Source: Halobacteriales archaeon QS_9_68_42
Lineage (GTDB): Archaea > Halobacteriota > Halobacteria > Halobacteriales > Haloarculaceae
Direction of reading: 5' to 3'
DNA: 11,452 bases
Assembly: GCA_003022905.1 (NCBI GenBank)
Contig: PXSE01000032.1
Span: 1 to 11,452 of the forward strand
Shown here: one piece after another, positions 1 through 4,927 of the stretch
Numbering within the stretch: position 1 is the stretch's first letter
How the letters are laid out: each line of letters starts with the position of its first letter
The notes under the pieces: generated by a model
Databases searched by the model: none
Told to the model about the DNA's origin: nothing
What the model saw: the letters and a program-made list of their open reading frames with translations, nothing else
Position numbers and translations under genes: made by a program

Positions 1-1
1 G

Positions 2-259
2 ATGTGACGGCGACACCTCCAGTTCGCGACCGCTCGACATTCGGATTCGGTACATTCTATCGGGCGCTTCCCGTTTCCAGACCCTCGTCGCCGTTCCGGA
101 ACGGATCTCCTTGCCGTCCGTCGTCAGAACTGGAATCTCTGTGTTGCTATACACCCCATCGTCTACCCGGACGGGATTTTCAATATTAGATTCGACAATC
201 TCACCGATCTCTCTTTCGATACCACTCCCTAATGTCACTTTTGTGTCATATTTTTGACA
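2..259 (-). mobile_element. Intein N-terminal half in the Walker A loop of MCM
   Basis: An intein is a self-splicing protein element translated inside its host protein. After GDPGTGK the frame continues CQKYDTKVTL, typical of intein block A: nucleophilic Cys1, then D-T-x-V. It goes on to an IGEIVE-type segment and ends at GRELEVSPSH, which fits block B with the assisting His in the position of the usual T-x-x-H. Insertion between Lys and Ser of the P-loop is a known haloarchaeal MCM intein site. 86 residues are visible. Whether a LAGLIDADG homing endonuclease and the C-terminal HN/Ser junction are present cannot be seen. Base composition falls near the junction (about 40% GC in 181-240), unlike the flanking mcm sequence, which fits acquisition. 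Confidence 0.9.
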
Positions 260-1252
260 CTTTCCCGTACCCGGATCACCGATTAGAAGCATGTGCAAAT
301 CCCCGCGAATCCGGGAGTCGTCCGGCAGGTGTTTCGTGACGCCGGAGAATAGTTGCATGATGATGGCGAGCTTCTCCTGTTCGTAGCCGTAGATGGAGGG
401 CGCCATCGACCCGATCATCTGCTCGTAGATGTCCCCGGAGTTCGACAGCTCGATGATTTCCTTTTTGTCCTCGTCGGTGATGTTCATGTCCTCGAACTGT
501 TCGTCCTCGATTTCGACGGTGAGGCCGTCCATGTACACGTCGAAGATGGGGGACTTCTCCTGGTTGGAGCCCTGCTGGTCGAGATGGAGGACGCCGGTGA
601 CCCGGACGTGGTCGCCGGCGGTCACGTGGCCGGTGACGTCGTCGTCGATGTGGACGTCGATGCTTTGTGGGGTCTCGCCGCCGCGCAGCCCCTCGGGTGA
701 CTCCTGGACGCGGAGCTTCTGGGCATCGACGAACTCCGACTGGTCGAAGTTGATCTCGAAGGGGCCCTGTCGTTCACAGCCCTGGCACTCGTGGGGTTCG
801 TGGAACTCGCCGGACGTCTGGGGGATGCGGGTGAGCGTCCCGCAGCGCTGGCACTCGAAGGCAGCCTCGGTGACCTTCGGCCGGACGTCGGTGGCCTTCC
901 GGACGATGCCGGTGACGGCGATGAGCTGGCCGCGGTGGCGCGCGCGGATGTCTCGGATGTCGGTCGTCTCCCGGAGCCCCTTGACGCGGACGTGGGCCTG
1001 CCCCAGCTTGACGTCCACCGGCAGGTCGTACAGCCGGAGCGCCTCCTCGGCGTACTCGCGCATCTGGTCGGGCTGGGCGATGAGGTCGTCCGCCAGGTCG
1101 GGGTCGAACCGGTAAAGGTCGTCCCAGTCGACGTACAGCGACCGCTGCTCGTTGGGGTACTTCTGTGCGAGTTCCCCGATCTCGTTGCGGTAGTAGTCGC
1201 GGTAGAACTGCTCGAACTTGTCGATGACCTCGGTGTCCTCCGCGCGCGCCAT
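2..1252 (-). CDS. mcm: Replicative MCM DNA helicase, 5' part, interrupted by an intein (runs off the left edge)
   Basis: MCM is the archaeal replicative hexameric helicase that unwinds DNA ahead of the fork. The minus-strand frame is open from an ATG at 1250-1252 to the window edge (417 codons). Residues 1-250 form the N-terminal domain, with a zinc site at C134, C137, C156 and C159 (FECQRCG ... CQGCE) and an OB-fold region. The AAA+ part starts near residue 265 and reaches the Walker A loop GDPGTGK (325-331). There the MCM sequence stops, and an intein begins at Cys332; the native next residue of MCM would be Ser. The ATG was chosen because a TATA-like box lies about 32 nt upstream and the N-terminus reads like haloarchaeal MCM. 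The gene is divergent from the 1364-2098 gene. The Walker B motif, arginine finger and C-terminal domain lie outside the window. Identification is by recognised motifs. Confidence 0.95.
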   Translation of the reverse strand, partial: MARAEDTEVIDKFEQFYRDYYRNEIGELAQKYPNEQRSLYVDWDDLYRFDPDLADDLIAQPDQMREYAEEALRLYDLPVDVKLGQAHVRVKGLRETTDIRDIRARHRGQLIAVTGIVRKATDVRPKVTEAAFECQRCGTLTRIPQTSGEFHEPHECQGCERQGPFEINFDQSEFVDAQKLRVQESPEGLRGGETPQSIDVHIDDDVTGHVTAGDHVRVTGVLHLDQQGSNQEKSPIFDVYMDGLTVEIEDEQFEDMNITDEDKKEIIELSNSGDIYEQMIGSMAPSIYGYEQEKLAIIMQLFSGVTKHLPDDSRIRGDLHMLLIGDPGTGKCQKYDTKVTLGSGIEREIGEIVESNIENPVRVDDGVYSNTEIPVLTTDGKEIRSGTATRVWKREAPDRMYRIRMSSGRELEVSPSH

Positions 1253-1280
1253 GAGAGATATGAAGGTTGGCGCGCCACCG

Positions 1281-1290
1281 GATAAGAACT
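1281..1290 (-). promoter_or_regulatory. TATA-like box of mcm
   Basis: On the minus strand TTCTTATC lies about 32 nt before the mcm ATG. That spacing suits a transcript with almost no leader, common in haloarchaea. Inferred from position and composition only. Confidence 0.4.
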
Positions 1291-1363
1291 TTGCCAACCG
1301 GGCTGAAAGTGAAACGGTTCCCCGACCGCGGGGCTCTTTCCGCTGGAACCGCTATCGCCGTCG

Positions 1364-2098
1364 ATGAGCGACGCCAGCCGACTCGAAACCGTCCGTGCGG
1401 CCCTGTCTGCCCGCGGGTACGACGTCGAGCAGACCGACCGCGGTGCGGTCGCGGTCCCGACCGAAGGGACGGACCCGGTCGGGGTGGGCGGGGAACTGGC
1501 GGTCGTCCCCGCCTCGACCCGCCCGATTGCCCTGCTCGAGGCGGTCGCCGAGGCCGCCTCGCGGGACCGAACGGCCCTGTTCGTCGCCCACCCGGCCGAT
1601 GCACCGACTGTTCGCGACGTGCTGACCGACCCGCCAGGGCTGGCGGCGGCAACCGACGGGACCCGGACCTTCTACAGCGGACCGGACCGGCTCCGGGCCG
1701 GCGACGCCGGGCTGGCCTGCTGTCGCGCCGACGAGCCGCCGGTCTGGCGCGAGGAACCCGCCGACGGCGTCACCGGCGACGGCAACCGGGTCGTGCTGTA
1801 CGCCGACGGCGACCCCGTCGCAGCCTTCGACGACCTCGACGGACTGGCCTGTCCCTCGCAGTCGGCGTTCCCGTACGCCTACCGCCGCGACGAGAACGGC
1901 CGGTTCCGGGTGCGAAACCTTGAGACCGGCCGGACCGCGGGCCGGTTCGGCTCGGTGGGCGCGATGCGGGCCAACGCCTACCAGCCCGTTGCCGCTCCAG
2001 TCGTGCCGGAGCGGATCCTCGACGGCGCGTACCTGCCCGAGGCGTGGTCACTCGCGATCGTCGAGGACGGCTGCGTGACGGGACTCGAAGGCGCCTGA
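1364..2098 (+). CDS. Haloarchaeal hypothetical protein divergent from mcm
   Basis: A 244-aa acidic, alanine- and arginine-rich soluble protein with no signal peptide or membrane segment. I do not recognise a functional family. Visible features are a compact N-terminal half with hydrophobic strands (GGELAVVPAS, TALFVAHP), a CC pair in LACCRADEPP (about residue 120), a strand-rich middle (NRVVLYADGDPVAAFDDLDGL) and a C-terminal segment ending WSLAIVEDGCVTGLEGA. The base and codon pattern is typical of the host, and the frame is open without disruption, so it is very probably a real conserved gene. It starts 111 bp from the divergent mcm start. The first 87-nt palindrome begins 23 bp after its stop. 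No strong TATA box was seen. The neighbourhood with mcm may hint at replication, but that is only positional. Confidence 0.8.
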   Translation: MSDASRLETVRAALSARGYDVEQTDRGAVAVPTEGTDPVGVGGELAVVPASTRPIALLEAVAEAASRDRTALFVAHPADAPTVRDVLTDPPGLAAATDGTRTFYSGPDRLRAGDAGLACCRADEPPVWREEPADGVTGDGNRVVLYADGDPVAAFDDLDGLACPSQSAFPYAYRRDENGRFRVRNLETGRTAGRFGSVGAMRANAYQPVAAPVVPERILDGAYLPEAWSLAIVEDGCVTGLEGA

Positions 2099-2121
2099 GC
2101 GGTCCTGCGTGGCCTCGACGC

Positions 2122-2208
2122 CTCATAGTGATTGGTGTAACTGTTTACCGGTACGACCACACGCTATCGTGGGGTCGATCCGTAATGAGTTATAATGACC
2201 ACTATCAG
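2122..2208. repeat. 87-nt palindromic element, copy 1
   Basis: An imperfect inverted repeat lying in the gap between the convergent 1364-2098 gene and the disrupted Tat-protein stub. The left arm, starting CTCATAGTGATT at 2122, pairs with the right arm ending CCACTATCAG at 2208. The inner arms CGACC and GGTCG close on a short loop around 2158-2172. Read on the minus strand it aligns with the element at 4841-4927 along its whole length, with one-base gaps in two places. The stem keeps pairing where the bases differ: the ATAG/CTAT pair here is ATAC/GTAT in the other copy. The terminal CTGATAG on the minus strand contains the TGA that ends the neighbouring stub. It could be a bidirectional terminator, a REP-like repeat or a MITE-like element. 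No clear target-site duplication was seen. Confidence 0.75.
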
Positions 2209-2674
2209 CCGTCGCCGCGACCGCTGTGGAGCGTCTCCTCGCCGTCGACCTCTCGGACTCGCTGGCCACCGAGGGCGTTCGTCATCACGAGGTAGTGGTA
2301 GCTCAGCCGCCAGAACGAGTGGCACCGGGCGAGAAGTGCAGCGTCTCGGCGGTCAGCAGGTCGGCAACCTGCTCGGTCTCGGCCGTCGTCAGGGCGGCGT
2401 GTGCCGCCGGCCGCGGCTCCGTTGTTGTTCGGACGTCGCCGGCGATCTCCTCTACTGCCGCCGTCGACGCGGCGTCCTCGAACGTTACGAGCGTCGGTAT
2501 CTCGTAGTCGTCGGGCGTGTGGCTCAGCAGGTACTCGTACTTGGCGTCGAACGCTGGAGACATTACGTCCGCGGTCGCCGCGCCCGGCAGCGCGAGCGCG
2601 CCGCCCGTGGCCGCCGAGAGCCGGACGAACTGGCGGCGGGATATCGGGGCCGTCTCGAAGGGGTCCTCGGACAT
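2205..2674 (-). pseudogene. Frameshifted, truncated Tat-secreted protein, probably an M14-type carboxypeptidase remnant
   Basis: The ATG at 2672-2674 begins a 123-residue frame with a Tat signal: SRRQF at residues 12-16, then a hydrophobic stretch ending in A-rich sequence (GGALALPGAATA). The mature part (about 35-115) contains HTPDDYEIPTLVTFED and ends at LHFSPGA, after which the frame hits a stop at 2303. One base later the sequence reads (H)SFWRLSYHYL and runs on for about 38 residues to a TGA at 2205-2207. I recall haloarchaeal M14 zinc carboxypeptidases with a similar Tat leader and an SPG-N-(S/P)FWRL junction, so a one-base loss near 2318-2323 is the simplest reading. Even restored, the protein would be only about 155 aa and lacks the zinc ligands, so most of the catalytic domain is gone. 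Family assignment is from memory of the leader region only. Confidence 0.6.
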
Positions 2675-2746
2675 AGTCGTGACTCTACCCGGTGGTTGCT
2701 TTCACCCTACAAGAGGTTCTGACAAAGGCGTCCAAAGCGGGTCGGG

Positions 2747-3541
2747 CTACGGCGGCCACCGTTCGTCGAAGCGGTGGTCGTCGCCCCAGTTGATTGAAGC
2801 GTCTGGTTGATCCGGTGGGTGGACGCGCAGGGAGATGGACTGATCGAACTCATCATCTGCAACGAGGTAGATTTCCTCCGTCTCCGAACAGTGGACACAG
2901 TAGACGTCGATGGCGTCCGAATCCCGGGTCGGGAAACGTATCCGACCGTCGACGACGCTTCCAGAACAGGCACGTATTCTGTGCTGGGTACCCGAATCAT
3001 CGCAGGCGACGAAGTGGTATGGCTCATCATCGACCTGAACGAACGGGACAAGGCGCTCCTGCAGGCGTTCGCTGACCGGCTCGACGGCAGGGGCTCGGCC
3101 GTGGCTCGCGGACCTGATTCGGTGGGCGCTCGGCGGCCAGCGCGCGTCGAACTCGTAGTCGTCCGCCCAGTTGATCGATGGGTCCGGCTGATCTGGGTTC
3201 TCGACGCGCAGCGAAATCCGCCTGTCAAACTCGTTGATGTATACCAGATACAGGGTTCCGAGCTCGTGAACGTAGACGATGAAACAGTCTATCTCACCGT
3301 CGTAGTATTTGTATACGTTGCCTTCCGCGTTCGTATGCTGGCTTTTAGTGTGGAAGGTAATGACCCCGTTGCTCAGTCGACCGGTTTTGATTTGTAGCGT
3401 CAGCAATTCGCCGGCGGGTGTTTCGACCACCATATCGTACCGCTGGTTATCACCGAACGGCGTGAGAACTGGAATACCGTGGCGTTTCAACTCCGCGAGA
3501 ACAGCTGCTTCGGTGAGTTCTCCCTTTTGATGTGCGTCCAT
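2747..3541 (-). CDS. Two-unit PD-(D/E)XK endonuclease, first unit catalytic, second degenerate
   Basis: A 264-aa protein resembling the PD-(D/E)XK family that includes group I intron-type homing endonucleases (I-Ssp6803I-like, with Q in place of the second acidic residue). Unit 1 (about 1-137) has the helix KGELTEAAVLAEL, then Y-D36 and, after a turn, Q50-I-K52 on the next strand. These are the expected metal and catalytic positions. Unit 2 (about 165-264) repeats the fold: the segment from Y35 to F63 aligns without gaps to Y175-F203, and both units end with PDQPD-(P/A)-SINW ... RWPP. In unit 2 D36, Q50 and K52 are replaced by H176, R190 and C192. The start is supported by a TTTTTAC box about 32 nt upstream. 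It lies downstream of tRNA-Pro on the same strand, and its GC is lower than its neighbours, suggesting transfer. A restriction or defence nuclease is the alternative to homing. Confidence 0.8.
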   Translation of the reverse strand: MDAHQKGELTEAAVLAELKRHGIPVLTPFGDNQRYDMVVETPAGELLTLQIKTGRLSNGVITFHTKSQHTNAEGNVYKYYDGEIDCFIVYVHELGTLYLVYINEFDRRISLRVENPDQPDPSINWADDYEFDARWPPSAHRIRSASHGRAPAVEPVSERLQERLVPFVQVDDEPYHFVACDDSGTQHRIRACSGSVVDGRIRFPTRDSDAIDVYCVHCSETEEIYLVADDEFDQSISLRVHPPDQPDASINWGDDHRFDERWPP

Positions 3542-3568
3542 GGTTCGGGGGTTCTCGTCCCCTCAAAA

Positions 3569-3578
3569 GGTAAAAACA
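3569..3578 (-). promoter_or_regulatory. TATA-like box of the PD-(D/E)XK gene
   Basis: GTTTTTACC on the minus strand, about 32 nt before the ATG at 3541, is the only A/T-rich patch in a suitable position. The spacing implies a very short leader. Confidence 0.45.
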
Positions 3579-3676
3579 CGGCCATCAACCTCACGAGTAC
3601 GTCTGCAGTGCACACTGTCAGGAGTTGGATAACTGAATAGGGGGTGCCGAAACGCCCGGTATCGGACGCTTTATGC

Positions 3677-3701
3677 ATGGGGTCGCCCGGATTCGAACCG
3701 G
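3677..3701 (-). repeat. Extra copy of a tRNA 3' end (possible attachment-site relic)
   Basis: This 25-nt stretch matches the 3' end of the neighbouring tRNA-Pro gene (3787-3811) at 24 of 25 positions, in direct orientation and 110 bp away. It covers the discriminator base, the 3' acceptor strand and most of the T-arm, but no 5' tRNA half precedes it. Duplicated tRNA 3' ends are the usual scar of integration by tyrosine recombinases. With only about 85 bp between the copies, an intervening element must be almost wholly deleted. A second T-arm-like GGATTCGAATCGG lies at 3729-3741, and an inverted pair GAAGAC/GTCTTC lies at 3704-3726. It could also be the tail of a different, decayed tRNA. Confidence 0.55.
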
Positions 3702-3787
3702 ACGAAGACTCGCTCCACTCGTCTTCTAGGATTCGAATCGGCCGACGAACGGCGTCGCTCGTCGCATCCACTCCTCGCAGACGCCGA

Positions 3788-3861
3788 TGGGATCGCCCGG
3801 ATTCGAACCGGGGTCCACAGCACCCAAGGCTGCGAGTATAGCCAAGCTAACCCACGATCCC
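3788..3861 (-). tRNA. tRNA-Pro(UGG)
   Basis: The minus strand folds as a complete tRNA. The acceptor stem GGGATCG/CGATCCC has seven pairs and discriminator A at 3788. The anticodon stem is GCAGC/GCTGT with loop CTTGGGT, giving anticodon TGG. The T-arm is CCCGG-TTCGAAT-CCGGG. The D-stem is short but acceptable, with the usual GG in the loop. CCA is not encoded. No intron is seen. It is divergent from the BofA-like gene. Confidence 0.93.
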
Positions 3862-3923
3862 GCATCGTGTTCTAACCCCCTGCCGGCGTGAAAACGTTTC
3901 GTTCCACGGGTCGGCCCCAAGGG

Positions 3924-3929
3924 ATTTAG
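3924..3929 (+). promoter_or_regulatory. TATA-like box of the BofA-like gene
   Basis: ATTTAG is centred about 27 nt before the ATG at 3953, the spacing expected for a leaderless haloarchaeal transcript. It supports that start codon. Confidence 0.45.
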
Positions 3930-3952
3930 CCCGGCACCGAGAATCGCCGGCC

Positions 3953-4240
3953 ATGGTTTCGACGACGGAGATTGCCCTGCTAATACTGGCACTGGCGCTA
4001 CTGTTCGGCGCCTTCCGCATTATCGAGACGGTGAGGCCGCTCATCGTGAACGCCATCGTGGGGGTAATCATCCTCGTGGTAGCGAACGTCGCTGGCCTCG
4101 GGGTCTCCATCACGCCGATAGCGGTGCTGGTCTGTGCGGTCGGCGGCGTGCCGGGCGCGGTACTCGTCATCCTGCTGGCGTACCTCGAGATCGCCTTCGC
4201 CGGCATGGTCGCGCCGCTGGCCGCGCTGACGCTCGTTTGA
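3953..4240 (+). CDS. BofA-like small membrane protein
   Basis: A 95-aa, almost wholly hydrophobic protein with about three predicted membrane segments: residues 5-22 (ALLILALALLFGAF), 29-49 (IVNAIVGVIILVVAN) and 52-76 (ITPIAVLVCAVGGVPGAVLVILLAY). Length, the conserved-looking IVNAIVGVIIL segment and the GGVPGA turn fit the archaeal members of the family named for Bacillus BofA, the pro-sigma-K processing inhibitor. In Bacillus, BofA restrains the SpoIVFB site-2 protease. Haloarchaea have no sigma-K, so the role here is unknown. A site-2 protease is encoded 3.2 kb away, but not in the same transcription unit. The start is supported by a TATA-like box 27 nt upstream. Family assignment is by resemblance. 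Confidence 0.75.
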   Translation: MVSTTEIALLILALALLFGAFRIIETVRPLIVNAIVGVIILVVANVAGLGVSITPIAVLVCAVGGVPGAVLVILLAYLEIAFAGMVAPLAALTLV

Positions 4241-4564
4241 GGCGGGTGCCTGTGCGGGCCGATAGCACAAACACGCGTTTGAGCTTAGCGTACCCCTTTG
4301 GTACACCCGGCTGTCGCCTCGAGCATGAGACACGCGATGGTCCCCGGCCAGCTATTCGAGCCGCTGGGCTGGGCGCTCGGGCGCCTGTTAGCGCTCGTTG
4401 AGGGGGTAGCCTTCTGAGCCGCTGTGACCTTCCCGTTCATCCACGTCACGGCCGGCTGCTGTACGTGCGCGAATCGGTCCCGGCGTCAACGCTGGTCGTA
4501 TTGGGGCTCATCAACGCCGCCGCCATCGTGGTCGGCTACCGGCACGGGTATGGGGGACGGTCGG
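4241..4564. other. Region of tiny or degenerate ORFs between the BofA-like gene and the frameshifted small gene
   Basis: No convincing full gene is present. A 29-codon plus-strand ORF (ATG at 4325, TGA at 4412-4414) encodes a hydrophobic LFEPLGWALGRLLALVEG segment. A second frame from 4465 gives a membrane-like segment and is listed separately. The sequence around 4289-4302 carries an inverted GTACC/GGTAC pair. The stretch may hold a decayed small membrane-protein gene whose frame has been broken. No RNA gene or CRISPR repeat was seen. Confidence 0.4.
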
Positions 4565-4572
4565 ATGAGTAG
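4465..4572 (+). CDS. Possible 35-aa single-pass membrane microprotein overlapping the next gene
   Basis: From a GTG at 4465 the frame reads VRESVPASTLVVLGLINAAA and then IVVGYRHGYGGRSDE to a TAG at 4570-4572. It has one hydrophobic segment of about 20 residues with a basic/aromatic flank on the C-terminal side. The last bases overlap the ATG of the following gene (4565) by 8 nt, as in translationally coupled pairs. The start is uncertain: no ATG is in frame, and an in-frame TGA lies upstream near 4395. This reading is more protein-like than the competing frame from 4424, which is Ser/Arg/Pro-rich. It may be the 3' end of a broken gene rather than a functional one. Confidence 0.35.
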   Translation: MRESVPASTLVVLGLINAAAIVVGYRHGYGGRSDE

Positions 4573-4805
4573 CCGCGCCCTGGTGACCGAGGCCGACGAG
4601 GAGCGCCTCGAACGGTACCTCCGGAGTCGCGCCGGAGACAGCGACGCCTACGTCAAGAGCAAGTTCATCGCCGACGACATCGGACTGACGCCGTCGCAGG
4701 TCGGGCTGCTACTCAAGCTGGCTCCGCGAATCGGAGAACGGCGTCGACGTCGAGAAGTGGTCCTACACGAACGCGACCACCTGGCGGGTGACCGCCGCGG
4801 AGTGA
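4565..4805 (+). pseudogene. Small haloarchaeal DUF7123-like protein, frameshifted
   Basis: The ATG at 4565 starts MSSRALVTEADEERLERYL, followed by VKSKFIADDIGLTPSQVGLLL. This is a winged-helix-like pattern I associate with a small haloarchaeal family (DUF7123, from memory). After K51 (codon 4715-4717) the frame becomes Arg-rich and runs to 4822. In the frame offset by one base, the sequence reads ESENGVDVEKWSYTNATTWR and then VTAAE before a stop at 4803-4805; the VEKW-Y-x3-TTW-V ending is what the family shows. Removing one base near 4718-4724 restores a 79-80-residue protein. This is either a real one-base insertion or a sequencing error. It lies immediately before the second palindromic element. 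Confidence 0.6.
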
Positions 4806-4840
4806 CCGCCGGTCGGTCGTGACCGCGCCGTGCCATCCGC

Positions 4841-4927
4841 GTCATACTGATTGCTGTGAGTCATTACCGGATCGACCGCCCGATTGCGGGCGGTCGTACG
4901 GCAAACAGCTACAGCAATCAGTATCAG
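4841..4927. repeat. 87-nt palindromic element, copy 2
   Basis: A long near-perfect inverted repeat in the gap between two convergent genes. Outer arms ATACTGATTGCTGT (4844-4857) and ACAGCAATCAGTAT (4911-4924) are perfectly complementary over 14 bp. Inner arms CGACCGCCCG and CGGGCGGTCG are perfectly complementary over 10 bp, closed by an ATTG loop (4883-4886). The whole folds as one hairpin with a few internal mismatches. It has the same length as the element at 2122-2208 and is inverted relative to it. Its minus-strand end CTGATAC contains the TGA stop of the helicase gene. Strong stem pairing on both strands suits a bidirectional terminator, but a mobile palindromic repeat would look the same. 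Confidence 0.8.

Noticed and set aside
1267..1923. Long plus-strand frame overlapping the 1364-2098 gene, and others of the same kind (429-1115, 774-1652, 4763-5824, 9022-9750)
   Set aside because: Their products are dominated by Arg, Pro, Ser or Gly with no domain pattern, and each lies opposite or out of frame to a better gene. They are artefacts of few stop codons in GC-rich DNA.
2122..2208. A classical insertion sequence or MITE with target-site duplication
   Set aside because: No direct repeats were found flanking either 87-nt element and no transposase is nearby, so a mobile origin remains only a hypothesis.
3677..3760. A second complete tRNA gene (possibly a long-variable-arm tRNA using the GAAGAC/GTCTTC hairpin)
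   Set aside because: No matching 5' acceptor strand, D-arm or anticodon stem could be found upstream on the minus strand. Only the 3' end is tRNA-like.
4715..4806. Programmed ribosomal frameshifting in the small gene at 4565
   Set aside because: No slippery heptamer or convincing downstream stimulator was seen at the shift point. A simple one-base insertion or sequence error is more economical.
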